In this document: positions 38,529 through 47,840 of the stretch, piece by piece | Position numbering within the stretch: the first letter of the stretch is position 1 | Layout: each line of letters opens with the position of its first letter | From: Gayadomonas joobiniege G7 | GTDB lineage: Bacteria; Pseudomonadota; Gammaproteobacteria; Enterobacterales; Alteromonadaceae | DNA length: 64,000 bases | NCBI RefSeq assembly: GCF_000300815.1 | Contig: NZ_AMRX01000003.1 | Span: forward strand, 515,229 to 579,228 | Reading direction: 5' to 3' | Made by a program: the position numbers and the translations under genes | The notes under the pieces: model-generated | The model's input: the letters and a program-made list of their open reading frames with translations, nothing else | Database searches by the model: none | Told to the model about the DNA's origin: nothing

Positions 38529-40478
38529 ATGCAGGTATCTTTACAACAATTAAATACTGCCGTTTGGGTATACGACTTTGAACATGGGCGTATACTTTGG
38601 GCAAACGATTCGGCCCTTAAGCTTTGGGATAGTCCGTCTTTTGATGAGCTTAGTAGTCGCGATCTGATTTCTGAACAGTCATCGGCGTTAAAAAAAACGC
38701 TTTTGCAATACAAAGAAACACTGAGCCGTGGGGGCGATATTCATTTAAATTGGACTTTTTATCCCCGTGGTAAACCCATTGAAGCTTTTTGCCAATATTC
38801 TGGCATTTATTTAGATGACGGCCGTTTAGCTATGTTGGTTGAAGCCACTAGTAGTGTAAAAATGCAGTCAAATCAAATTCTCACAAGTTCGGCTATTTTG
38901 TCAAACTTTGCATTAAATGGGGCTTTTATCAGTGGGAATAAGCTGTTTGTTGAGAGTTTTTCTGCAGACGTTTGTCAATTGAGTGATTTATTCTGCCACC
39001 CAAGGATTTATCAGCAATTGATGAGCGAAGTGACACTAAAAGGTTCATTCGAAGAAGATATTTTGTTATACACAGTCAATGGCCAGCGTTGGTTCAGGGT
39101 AAATGCAAGCTTGTCGACAGCAGACGAGGGACAAAGTAGCATTTTGCTTCATCAATTTGACATCCACGAACGTAAATTAACTGAGCAAAGTTTACGTGAG
39201 CAAGCTATCTCTGATCCATTAACCGGTTTGGTAAACCGCAGAGGGATCGCCGCTGCTTTAGAAAACCGTATTGTTGGCAAAAAACATCCATTTGCACTTT
39301 TATACATAGACTTAGACGGCTTTAAGATGATCAATGATTCACTTGGGCATCAGGTTGGTGACGAAGTGTTGATTGAAGTGAGTGCACGCCTAAAACAATT
39401 CTGTCGAGCCGGTGATACTTTATCTCGGTTTGGTGGGGACGAATTTATATTGTTAGTCGAGCAAACGACAAGCGAAGCTGATTATGCAGCCTTATCTGAA
39501 CGTATTATTGAGTCTGTATCTGTGAGTTATGAGCTCGTTAATGAGCACAGGTTGTCGCTGTCCGCCAGCATAGGTGTTGCTGTTTTTCCGTACGATGCGA
39601 ATGATGTAAAAGGACTCATCGGCTGTGGTGACGCGGCCATGTATCGGGCTAAAACATTAGGAAAAAAATGTTGGCAGAGGTATCAGCATGGCATGGAAAA
39701 TACGTTAAAATATCGCAGTATGTTGGCGCAAAAATTGTCATTTGCGATTAAAAATGACGAATTAGAAGTTTATTACCAACCAATAAAAAATTTGCAAATT
39801 AATACAATTTTGGGATTTGAGGCATTATTACGTTGGCGTAACCCTCAGTTTGGCGTTATAGACCCAGAAGAAACAATAAAAATTGCCGAAAATACTGGTT
39901 TGATCCACGACATAGAAAATTGGGTTCTTGCCCAAGCAATGAGCGCACTTGTTAAATTAAAGCGCTTGTTTGGCGCCAAAACCACTATGGCAGTCAATAT
40001 TTCTGGTCTGCATTTAACTGATCCTGGATTATTAACGCGTATGTTAACGGAGCTTAAGTCCCAGGGGTTAACACCCAAAGATTTAACGATAGAGTTAACC
40101 GAAAGTGTTTTAATGGAAGACCTTAATAATATGCAAGATGATCGGGCTATTGATAAGTTGATTGCAGCCGGGATCAGATTAAGTATTGATGATTTTGGTA
40201 CCGGTTATTCGTCGTTAGCGCATTTACATAGGTTTCCAGCTTCTGTAGTGAAAGTCGATCGATGCTTTTTAAACGATCTCAATAACAACCAAGTGACTTT
40301 TGAATGCATTTTTAGGTTGGTTCAATCTTTGGGTATGCAAGTTTTGATCGAAGGGATAGAAACAAACGAGCAAGCGCAGCGTTTAAGTGATTTGGGTTAT
40401 CAAGTTCAACAAGGTTTTTACCATGGTCGGCCACAGCCGTTGAATTTTTACCTACAGCAATCAGAGTTTAATGATTAG
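38529..40478 (+). CDS. Cyclic-di-GMP enzyme with PAS-like, GGDEF and EAL domains
   Basis: The 649 aa protein lacks membrane segments. A PAS-like sensor (about 1-110; NTAVWVYDFEHGRILWANDSALKLW) and a second sensor-like part lead to the GGDEF domain (about 225-385) and the EAL domain (about 395-640). GGDEF is intact at 302-306, with an RxxD inhibitory site (R293-A-G-D296) five residues before it. The EAL signature (E431-A-L), DDFGTGYSSL and the EGIE metal and base motifs are also intact, so both diguanylate cyclase and phosphodiesterase activity are possible. The signal is unknown. Confidence 0.93.
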   Translation: MQVSLQQLNTAVWVYDFEHGRILWANDSALKLWDSPSFDELSSRDLISEQSSALKKTLLQYKETLSRGGDIHLNWTFYPRGKPIEAFCQYSGIYLDDGRLAMLVEATSSVKMQSNQILTSSAILSNFALNGAFISGNKLFVESFSADVCQLSDLFCHPRIYQQLMSEVTLKGSFEEDILLYTVNGQRWFRVNASLSTADEGQSSILLHQFDIHERKLTEQSLREQAISDPLTGLVNRRGIAAALENRIVGKKHPFALLYIDLDGFKMINDSLGHQVGDEVLIEVSARLKQFCRAGDTLSRFGGDEFILLVEQTTSEADYAALSERIIESVSVSYELVNEHRLSLSASIGVAVFPYDANDVKGLIGCGDAAMYRAKTLGKKCWQRYQHGMENTLKYRSMLAQKLSFAIKNDELEVYYQPIKNLQINTILGFEALLRWRNPQFGVIDPEETIKIAENTGLIHDIENWVLAQAMSALVKLKRLFGAKTTMAVNISGLHLTDPGLLTRMLTELKSQGLTPKDLTIELTESVLMEDLNNMQDDRAIDKLIAAGIRLSIDDFGTGYSSLAHLHRFPASVVKVDRCFLNDLNNNQVTFECIFRLVQSLGMQVLIEGIETNEQAQRLSDLGYQVQQGFYHGRPQPLNFYLQQSEFND

Positions 40479-40505
40479 CAAGAATTTATATAGAAGTAAA
40501 ATCAA

Positions 40506-41702
40506 GTGATAAATAGCATTGTGCAGGGCGACTGCATACAACAGCTGAGAAAAATAGAGGAGACTTCGGTCGATTTAATCTATTTAGATCCCCCTTTTTT
40601 TAGCGACAAAAAATATACCTTAAAAAGTCGTGAGCAGGCCCAATGTTTTAGTTTTAATGATAGGTGGGGCTGTGTGCAAGGTTATGCCGATTTTATGCAA
40701 GCCAGGTTGGCTCTGATGAAACCTCTATTGAAAAAAACCGGCTCTATCTTTGTGCATTGTGATAAAAATGCTCAGCATATCCTTCGTTCAATTTTAGATA
40801 ACTTGTTTGGACGTGAGCAATTTCGTGCTGAAATCATTTGGCACTATAAACGTTGGTCAAACGCTCAAACCGGATTATTGGCGAGCCATCAAAATATTTA
40901 TTTTTACTCAAAAAGTGATCAGTATAAATTTAATACCTTGTACACGGGGTATTCTGAAACCACGAATATTGATCAACTGTTATACAAACGCACACGGGAT
41001 AAATTTAATAAATCCGTTTATTGCCGAAATGATGAGGGTTTATCTGAACTGGGTAAAGCCAAAAAAGGTGTGCCCCTTAGTGATGTTTGGGACATACCAA
41101 CATTGAATCCAAAAGCAAAAGAAAGAGTTGGCTATCCCACGCAAAAGCCTCTGTCATTATTAGAGCGGATTATTGAATTATCAACAGACGAAGGCGATCT
41201 CGTATTAGACCCATTCTGCGGTAGTGGCACGACTTGTGTCGCAGCACACCTTAACGGGCGTCGTTACATTGGCATTGATGAATCAGTGGCTGCAGTTTCT
41301 TTGGCCCGTGGCCGCCTAGATCAGCCAATTAAAAGTGAATCTAAAGTGCTTAAACAAGGGCGTGGTGCGTTTCCAAAAGCAGATCAGCAGGCGCTTAATT
41401 TATTGCAAGGGGTTGCATATCATGCGGTTACTCGCAATAAAGGCATAGACGCTATTTTAGCCGAACCCTATCAAAATACCCCTGTATTAGTACGGGTTCA
41501 AAAACCGAAAGAGCCACTATGCGAAGCGGCGACTCGGTTGACGAATGCAATGCTTAAAAAAGGATCGTTAAAAGCGTTTTTAATTCAGACCGAGGTGGAC
41601 ATTGGGTTAGATGCACAATTTAAATTATCACCCGGTATTACAGTGTTAAGTACGCCTGCGGTCAGTATCGCAAACGCGCTAAAACCAGTCGTTGGCGACT
41701 AA
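40506..41702 (+). CDS. Orphan DNA methyltransferase (beta class, N4/N6 type)
   Basis: The 398 aa protein has the catalytic motif IV near the N-terminus (LIYLDPPF, residues 24-31) and the AdoMet-binding motif I late (DPFCGSGTTCVAA, 235-247). That is the beta-class order of adenine-N6 or cytosine-N4 methyltransferases. GYPTQKPLSLLERII is also characteristic. About 120 further C-terminal residues have no motif I recognise. There is no restriction gene or specificity subunit nearby, so it is likely solitary and regulatory or a housekeeping methylase. The start is GTG at 40506 with a weak ribosome site. Its stop interlocks with that of the convergent TRIC gene. Confidence 0.85.
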   Translation: MINSIVQGDCIQQLRKIEETSVDLIYLDPPFFSDKKYTLKSREQAQCFSFNDRWGCVQGYADFMQARLALMKPLLKKTGSIFVHCDKNAQHILRSILDNLFGREQFRAEIIWHYKRWSNAQTGLLASHQNIYFYSKSDQYKFNTLYTGYSETTNIDQLLYKRTRDKFNKSVYCRNDEGLSELGKAKKGVPLSDVWDIPTLNPKAKERVGYPTQKPLSLLERIIELSTDEGDLVLDPFCGSGTTCVAAHLNGRRYIGIDESVAAVSLARGRLDQPIKSESKVLKQGRGAFPKADQQALNLLQGVAYHAVTRNKGIDAILAEPYQNTPVLVRVQKPKEPLCEAATRLTNAMLKKGSLKAFLIQTEVDIGLDAQFKLSPGITVLSTPAVSIANALKPVVGD

Positions 41703-42319
41703 TCTCGAACCGACAACACAGGAATAGACAGGCCTTTATAAATGCCTATCAAACGTAACACTAAGATCGCTAACATGCCAATAATCATAGCGCTACCATC
41801 GTTTAAACCAAGGTAGACTAATAATAGGTATAACCCCCCGCCCGCGAGTGCTGCCACTGCGTAGACTTCTTTATGCATGACCAAAGGGATGTCGTTGCAA
41901 ATAATATCGCGTAAGACGCCACCGGCGACACCTGTCATTATGCCCATAATTAAACAAATTTCGGTGCCATGACCAAGCGCTTGAGCTTTTTGAATGCCGG
42001 CCATCGCAAAAAACGCAAGTCCCACTGCATCGCAAGTATCTAACGCTTTTTGTGGAATGGGGTAAAAGCGCATGACTAAAAACGCAGATAAGGCTGCGCC
42101 CATGCCCACATAAAGGTAGGCAGTATTTTCGACCCACGCAATTGGGTGGGCGTTTAAAACCAAGTCCCTTAATGTGCCACCACCTATCGCAGTGATCAAA
42201 GCGACAACTAACACACCAAAAATATCAAATTGTTTGCGCCCTGCGGTTAATGCGCCAGAAATAGCAAAAACGGCGGTGCCAAAAAAATCCAAAAAGGTTA
42301 AAACTGAAGTCGACAACAT
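41699..42319 (-). CDS. TRIC-type cation channel family protein (YicG/UPF0126)
   Basis: The 206 aa membrane protein has about seven hydrophobic helices arranged as two repeats, each with the glycine-rich kinked motif followed by RD: GGGTLRDLVL and GVAGGVLRDIICNDIPL. This is the signature of prokaryotic trimeric intracellular cation (TRIC) channels. Physiological role in bacteria is unclear. It shares a 4-base stop overlap with the methyltransferase gene. Confidence 0.9.
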   Translation of the reverse strand: MLSTSVLTFLDFFGTAVFAISGALTAGRKQFDIFGVLVVALITAIGGGTLRDLVLNAHPIAWVENTAYLYVGMGAALSAFLVMRFYPIPQKALDTCDAVGLAFFAMAGIQKAQALGHGTEICLIMGIMTGVAGGVLRDIICNDIPLVMHKEVYAVAALAGGGLYLLLVYLGLNDGSAMIIGMLAILVLRLIGIYKGLSIPVLSVRD

Positions 42320-42453
42320 AGTAGGTTTATACAGTCAAGGCAAAATTAAGGGCGCAAATTTTACCATAGGCAAAATGATTTCGCTTCTAGTTAGTGTCGG
42401 GAACACGTAAAATAACGCGCAAATTTACTGTCTTAATGATATCGAGGTCATTT

Positions 42454-43284
42454 GTGAATCAAACGCCAGATTCTGGTTTTGCAAAAATCCAATATAAGTT
42501 TGAAAAAATAAAATCAAATAAAGCTTTTGAGTTGTTTGTGATAAGTATTATTGTTATTTCAGCGTTGCTTATTGGCGCAAAAACTTATCCATTAGCCCCC
42601 TCAGTTCAGCAAGCTACTTTGATTATGGATTATTTTATTACTGTTTTCTTTTTAGCAGAAATCAGCATACGTTTTATTGCCGATCCCAATAAAAAACGAT
42701 TTTTTCATTCCTTTTGGAACTGTTTTGACAGTTTGATTGTACTCGTTAGTTTAGTGCCGATTGATAATTCAGAAATGGCAGTCATTGGCCGTTTAATTCG
42801 TGTCTTTCGAGTTTTACGTATGGTTTCTATAATCCCAGAGTTAAGAATTTTATTAACTTCGTTAGTCAAAGCATTGCCTCAATTGGGTTATGTTATGTTA
42901 TTGATGTTTATAATATTCTATATCTACGCTGCAGTCGGTAGCACCTTGTTTAGCAGTATTAATGAAACCTTATGGGGAGACATTACGATTGCGTTATTAA
43001 CCTTGTTCAGGGTAATGACTTTTGAGGATTGGACTGATGTGATGTACGAGACCATGGAGGTTTATCCATTGAGTTGGTTATATTATTTAACTTTTATCTT
43101 TTTGTCTGCGTTTGCGTTTTTGAACATGGTTATAGGTATAGTGGTTAACGTAATGGAGCAGGAGCACCAGAAAGCACGAGCTGATAAACTGGCTGAACGC
43201 GGTGAAACTGAACCGACTTTGTCTGATTTAAAAGCTGAACTGGCTCAGATTAAAGCCCTGCTGGAAAAAAAACACCATGTATAA
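42454..43284 (+). CDS. Voltage-gated ion channel (bacterial NaV-like)
   Basis: This six-transmembrane single-domain channel would form tetramers. S4 shows arginines at every third position (RLIRVFRVLRM). The pore loop reads FRVMTFEDWTDVMYE, corresponding to the TLESW filter of known bacterial sodium channels, with a D in place of the S. The C-terminal tail (LSDLKAELAQIKALLEK) is a predicted coiled coil, as expected for tetramer assembly. I chose GTG 42454 because CGAGGT lies just upstream; the longer frame from 42394 has no ribosome site. The gene end overlaps the start of the roxA-like gene by 8 bases. Selectivity for sodium is expected but not proven. Confidence 0.85.
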   Translation: MNQTPDSGFAKIQYKFEKIKSNKAFELFVISIIVISALLIGAKTYPLAPSVQQATLIMDYFITVFFLAEISIRFIADPNKKRFFHSFWNCFDSLIVLVSLVPIDNSEMAVIGRLIRVFRVLRMVSIIPELRILLTSLVKALPQLGYVMLLMFIIFYIYAAVGSTLFSSINETLWGDITIALLTLFRVMTFEDWTDVMYETMEVYPLSWLYYLTFIFLSAFAFLNMVIGIVVNVMEQEHQKARADKLAERGETEPTLSDLKAELAQIKALLEKKHHV

Positions 43285-44425
43285 ATTTAATAAATTTGAT
43301 ATAGACGCATTTTTACAAGACTATTGGCAAAAAAAGCCGTGTTTAATTCGTGGTATGTTTGCCGATTTTAATGATCCTCTGTCGGCAGACGAATTGGCTG
43401 GTTTGGCCATGGAAAACGAGGTGGAGAGCAGAGTTGTCTATCGTTCAAAAGAGCAATGGCAAGTGACTCATGGACCACTAACTGACTATCAGGCTTTTGG
43501 TGGAACAGACTGGACTTTGTTAGTGCAAGCCGTAGATCATTTTGTACCAGAGGCGGCTGAGCTTACGGATTGTTTTCGTTTTATACCGGACTGGCGCATT
43601 GATGATCTTATGGTCAGTTTTTCTACACCGGGTGGTGGTGTGGGGGCGCATGTTGATCAGTACGATGTGTTTATTATTCAAGGCCAGGGCTCACGGCATT
43701 GGAAAGTGGGCGAGCGACAAACTCTGACACAAACATTACCGCATCCTGATTTATTACAAGTGACTGGTTTTGAGCCATGCATCGATGCAGTTTTAGCGCC
43801 GGGTGATGTTTTGTATATTCCGCCAGGATGCCCTCATGAGGGGTATGCACAAACCCCTGCACTCAATTATTCAGTTGGGTTTAGAGCCAATAACCAAACA
43901 GAGTTGTTATCTGCGTTTGCAGATTTTGCATTGCAAGAAAGTTGTTTTACTGAGAGATATACAGATCCAGGACTTTCAAAAACCCAAACACCAGGCCAGA
44001 TAAGCACAGACAAAGCGGATCAATTAATCAAATTATTACAGCAAACTTTAAGTAACAAAGCAGCAACATATCAATGGCTAGGACAATTTTTAACTCAGCC
44101 TAAATACGAACATGAGCTGCCAACCTTTGAAGAGGCTGCCGACAGCGAATACCTAGTCGAATTGATTGAGCAACTGGATGGTTGGCAACGAACCTTAGGT
44201 GTGCGTTTTTTGTTTTTGCATGACAGCTTATTTGTGCACGGTGAGGCTTTATCTTTGTCGGCACAGCAGTATCAGTTTGCGCAATGGTTGGCCGATAATA
44301 AACAGTTCACCGCAGCCGAATTAAAAACATATTGTCAACAGCCGGCGAACTTGAATTTGTTTAGTGCGTTAGTTTGCGAAGGGTTTATAACGCCAAGTGA
44401 ACAAATTTTCGACGAAGACGACTGA
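43277..44425 (+). CDS. roxA: Ribosomal protein L16 arginine 3-hydroxylase (RoxA/YcfD-like)
   Basis: The 382 aa JmjC-type 2-oxoglutarate oxygenase hydroxylates an Arg of ribosomal protein uL16 in E. coli. The start QDYWQKKPCLIRG matches the YcfD opening. The iron triad is H-x-D in GAHVDQYDVF plus a distal His in PPGCPHEGYA. The C-terminal part (from about residue 215) holds the dimerisation and winged-helix domains, ending with a leucine-rich segment as in YcfD. It is translationally coupled to the ion-channel gene (8-base overlap), and prfB, another translation gene, follows. Confidence 0.93.
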   Translation: MYKFNKFDIDAFLQDYWQKKPCLIRGMFADFNDPLSADELAGLAMENEVESRVVYRSKEQWQVTHGPLTDYQAFGGTDWTLLVQAVDHFVPEAAELTDCFRFIPDWRIDDLMVSFSTPGGGVGAHVDQYDVFIIQGQGSRHWKVGERQTLTQTLPHPDLLQVTGFEPCIDAVLAPGDVLYIPPGCPHEGYAQTPALNYSVGFRANNQTELLSAFADFALQESCFTERYTDPGLSKTQTPGQISTDKADQLIKLLQQTLSNKAATYQWLGQFLTQPKYEHELPTFEEAADSEYLVELIEQLDGWQRTLGVRFLFLHDSLFVHGEALSLSAQQYQFAQWLADNKQFTAAELKTYCQQPANLNLFSALVCEGFITPSEQIFDEDD

Positions 44426-44492
44426 CGGAACTACCCAAAGGCGCGTTATTTAAGGTACAATCCGCGCCTGAATTTTTAATCGTTGAGAGACT

Positions 44493-45591
44493 ATGTTCGA
44501 AGTTAATCCAGTCCAGAACAAAATAAAAGATATTGCAGAGCGCACTCAGATGCTTAGGGGGTATCTTTGACTATGATGCCAAAGCGGAACAGCTAGAGGA
44601 AGTCAGCCGAGAACTGGAATCTCCAGAAGTCTGGAACGAACCAGAGCGGGCGCAATCACTTGGTAAAGAAAGAGCAAGCTTAGAGTTAGTGGTTAAAACC
44701 ATTGATGAACTCGAGCAAGGTTTAGAAGACGTCGAAGGTTTGCTTGAATTAGCCGTTGAAGCAGAAGATGAAGAAACCTTTAATGAAGCCCAGCAAGAGC
44801 TAGCTGAGCTTGAAGACAAAATTATTGGTTTAGAATTTCGCCGTATGTTTGCTGGGCCACACGATAGCTCGGATTGTTATATAGATTTACAATCAGGTTC
44901 TGGTGGCACCGAAGCGCAAGATTGGTGCAGCATGCTATTACGTATGTATCTGCGTTGGGCCGAATCACACGAATTTAAGACAGAGCTGATTGAAGTATCT
45001 GATGGAGATGTTGCTGGCATTAAATCAGCAACTATTCGGATTAGTGGCGAATATGCATTTGGGTGGTTACGAACTGAAACGGGTGTGCATCGTTTAGTGC
45101 GTAAATCACCGTTTGATTCAGGTAATCGTCGCCATACCTCGTTTGCGTCGGCGTTTGTTTATCCTGAAGTGGATGATGATATCGAGATCGAAATCAATCC
45201 GGCCGATTTACGCATTGATACTTACCGGGCATCAGGTGCCGGTGGTCAGCACGTAAACCGAACAGACTCTGCGGTACGTATCACCCACCTGCCAACCAAC
45301 ACAGTGGTTCAGTGTCAAAACGACCGTTCTCAACACAAAAATAAAGACCAGGCAATGAAGCAGTTAAAAGCCAAACTATACGAGTTGGAACTGCAAAAAC
45401 AAAATGCCGAAAAACAGGTAATGGAAGATGGTAAATCTGACATTGGCTGGGGCAGTCAAATACGTTCGTACGTATTAGATGACGCCCGTATTAAAGATTT
45501 GCGCACCAATGTTGAAAACCGCAATACCCAAGCGGTATTAGATGGTGCGTTAGACCCATTTATTGAAGCGGCATTAAAAGCCGGTATCTAA
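44493..45591 (+). CDS. prfB: Peptide chain release factor 2 (programmed +1 frameshift)
   Basis: RF2 reads UGA and UAA. Codons 1-25 run from ATG 44493 to CTT 44565-44567; the in-frame TGA at 44568-44570 is bypassed by a +1 slip, so translation continues with GAC at 44569 to the stop at 45591, giving 365 aa. The slip site CTTTGAC and the internal Shine-Dalgarno-like AGGGGG upstream are both intact. Functional motifs are the stop-reading SPF ([15 protein letters not shown]) and the catalytic GGQ (SGAGGQHVN). The residue two before SGAGGQ is Ala, as in most bacteria, not the Thr of E. coli K-12. lysS follows, as usual. Confidence 0.98.
44554..44571 (+). promoter_or_regulatory. prfB programmed frameshift site
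   Basis: The element comprises AGGGGG (SD-like), TAT, the slippery CTT and the TGA stop followed by C. RF2 itself tunes the slip: when RF2 is scarce the ribosome pauses at TGA and shifts into the +1 frame. Confidence 0.97.
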
Positions 45592-45611
45592 CCTCACGAG
45601 TGGAAAAAAGA

Positions 45612-47156
45612 ATGTCTGATACAAATATACAAACGCAGGAAGAAAACAAACTGATTGCTGAGCGTAAAGCCAAGCTTGCGGCCATTCGTGAAGCCTGTGC
45701 TGCCAATGGCCATCCAAATGATTTTAACCGCACTCACTATGCTGCTGATTTGCAAGCAGAGCATGGTGAAAAAGATAAAGCGGGTTTGGAAGATGAAGAC
45801 AATCAGGTTGCGGTTGCTGGTCGCATTATGGCAAAACGTGGGCCATTTTTAGCGCTGCAGGATATGTCTGGCCGAATTCAGGCCTATGCTGACAAACAAG
45901 TCCAGAAAGATTTAAAAGAAAAATATGGCGCGTTGGATATTGGTGACATTATTGGTGTGAGCGGCCCTGTGCACAAGTCTGGCAAAGGCGACTTATACGT
46001 TCACATGAAAAACTATGTTCTGTTAACCAAATCATTGCGTCCGCTGCCAGAAAAATACCATGGTTTATCTGATCAAGAAACCAAATATCGTCAGCGCTAT
46101 GTTGATCTTATGATCAATCAACAAACTCGTGATGTATTTTCAATCCGTTCAAAAGTGATTAGCGGTATTCGCAACTTTTTAAGCGAGCGTCGTTTTATGG
46201 AAGTTGAAACCCCTATGCTGCAAGTGATCCCTGGTGGCGCATCGGCTAAACCTTTTGTTACTCACCATAATGCGTTAGACATAGATATGTATTTGCGTAT
46301 TGCACCTGAATTATATCTTAAACGTCTGGTTGTAGGTGGTTTTGAGCGTGTATTTGAAATAAACCGTAACTTCCGCAACGAAGGGTTAAGTACAAGGCAC
46401 AATCCAGAGTTTACCATGATAGAGTTTTATCAGGCTTATGCTGATTATAACGATTTAATGGACTTAACTGAGCAGATGTTGCGTACATTAGCGTTAGACG
46501 TGCTGGGCACTACCGAAGTTGTAAATACTAAACGCAACGAAGAAGGTGAAGTGATAGAAAGTATCAGTTACGACTTTGGTCAAGCGTTTGAACGTTTAAC
46601 TATGGCCGAAGCGATATTACGCCATGCACCAGAACTAGACGCTGAAGTTATCCGTGATGCAGAGAACAATTTAGCCGGTTTGCAAAATATTGCTAAATCG
46701 CTTGGTATTAAAGAACCAGAGCAAGAAGGTATCTGGGGCGCTGGTAAATATCTGACAGAGATATTTGAGGCAGTGGCTGAGCATAAACTGATTCAGCCAA
46801 CCTTTATTACTGAATATCCGTGGGAAGTATCACCATTAGCCAGACGTAGTGATAATAATTCATTTGTGACTGATAGATTTGAGTTTTTTGTCGGTGGTCG
46901 TGAATTAGCGAATGGATTTTCGGAATTAAATGATGCTGAAGATCAGGCTGAACGTTTTATGAAACAAGTGGCAGAAAAAGATGCTGGGGATGAAGAAGCC
47001 ATGCATTATGATGCTGACTATATCACGGCGCTAGAATATGGCCTGCCGCCAACTGCCGGAGAAGGGATAGGTATAGATCGGTTGGTGATGTTATTTGCCG
47101 ACTGTGCAACCATTAAAGATGTCATATTATTCCCTCACATGCGACCACAAGCTTAA
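45612..47156 (+). CDS. lysS: Lysyl-tRNA synthetase, class II
   Basis: The 514 aa enzyme charges tRNA-Lys. It has an N-terminal OB-fold anticodon-binding domain ([21 protein letters not shown]) and a class II core: motif 1 around [16 protein letters not shown], motif 2 [16 protein letters not shown] and motif 3 [13 protein letters not shown]. The start ATG 45612 matches the usual MS- opening; an in-frame GTG at 45600 is less likely. It is in an operon with prfB and ends at a strong terminator. Confidence 0.97.
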   Translation: MSDTNIQTQEENKLIAERKAKLAAIREACAANGHPNDFNRTHYAADLQAEHGEKDKAGLEDEDNQVAVAGRIMAKRGPFLALQDMSGRIQAYADKQVQKDLKEKYGALDIGDIIGVSGPVHKSGKGDLYVHMKNYVLLTKSLRPLPEKYHGLSDQETKYRQRYVDLMINQQTRDVFSIRSKVISGIRNFLSERRFMEVETPMLQVIPGGASAKPFVTHHNALDIDMYLRIAPELYLKRLVVGGFERVFEINRNFRNEGLSTRHNPEFTMIEFYQAYADYNDLMDLTEQMLRTLALDVLGTTEVVNTKRNEEGEVIESISYDFGQAFERLTMAEAILRHAPELDAEVIRDAENNLAGLQNIAKSLGIKEPEQEGIWGAGKYLTEIFEAVAEHKLIQPTFITEYPWEVSPLARRSDNNSFVTDRFEFFVGGRELANGFSELNDAEDQAERFMKQVAEKDAGDEEAMHYDADYITALEYGLPPTAGEGIGIDRLVMLFADCATIKDVILFPHMRPQA

Positions 47157-47183
47157 GCTGAGTGGTTGTAAAGCGCGCTTGAT

Positions 47184-47213
47184 AAAAAAGGTTAACGGAT
47201 GTTAACCTTTTTT
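47184..47213. terminator. Bidirectional terminator after lysS
   Basis: AAAAAAGGTTAAC (47184-47196) and GTTAACCTTTTTT (47201-47213) with a 4-base loop; it has T runs in both directions and so serves lysS and the convergent Lrp-type gene. Confidence 0.88.
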
Positions 47214-47220
47214 GCTTTAT

Positions 47221-47691
47221 TTAATGATCGATCAAAGGGAGGGCGGTGCTTTTTACTGGTGACTTTAAAACAAAAGACGACTGTACACCACTGACACCTG
47301 CTATCCTAGTTAACCGATTGAGCAGAAATTGCTGGAAGTCATCCATGTCCTTAACAATCACTTTTAATAGATAATCCGCAGCCTGACCCGTGACTAGATG
47401 GCATTCTAGTACTTGTGGGCAACTTGCAATCTCACGCTCAAATTCGGCAAACCGTTCTGGCGTATGTTTATCCATGCTAATTTGAATAAAAGATAAGAGT
47501 GTTAAGCCGAGCTTACGAGCATCTAATAATGCCACATAAGCCTCAACTAAACCTACAGATTCTAACTGCCTGACGCGTCGTAAACAGGGGGCTGGTGACA
47601 AATTAATCCGTTCGGCTAACTCTTGATTAGAGATCCGGCCTTCGCTTTGAAGTATTTTAAGGATTGCCTTATCGTAGTTATCTAGTTTCAC
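47221..47691 (-). CDS. Lrp/AsnC-family transcriptional regulator
   Basis: The 156 aa protein has an N-terminal helix-turn-helix (YDKAILKILQSEGRISNQEL, then NLSPAPCLRRVRQLE) and a C-terminal RAM effector domain with TGQAADYLLKVIVKD, where small ligands, usually amino acids, bind. It is divergent from leuA with 149 bases between them, so leucine-responsive control of leuA is plausible. It is not the global Lrp itself, judging from neighbours and sequence, though I cannot exclude it. Confidence 0.92.
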   Translation of the reverse strand: MKLDNYDKAILKILQSEGRISNQELAERINLSPAPCLRRVRQLESVGLVEAYVALLDARKLGLTLLSFIQISMDKHTPERFAEFEREIASCPQVLECHLVTGQAADYLLKVIVKDMDDFQQFLLNRLTRIAGVSGVQSSFVLKSPVKSTALPLIDH

Positions 47692-47840
47692 ATTGAATTC
47701 TCTATCTGAAATTAAATTGCTAAAATTAAATAATTTTTGAAATTTATTTTCATTATTTTAGGTTTGACTCCATATATACGCAATCTAAATTCGTATTTTT
47801 ATCGGTATAATAGTTAGCATAATTTTTTAGGAGCCATATT

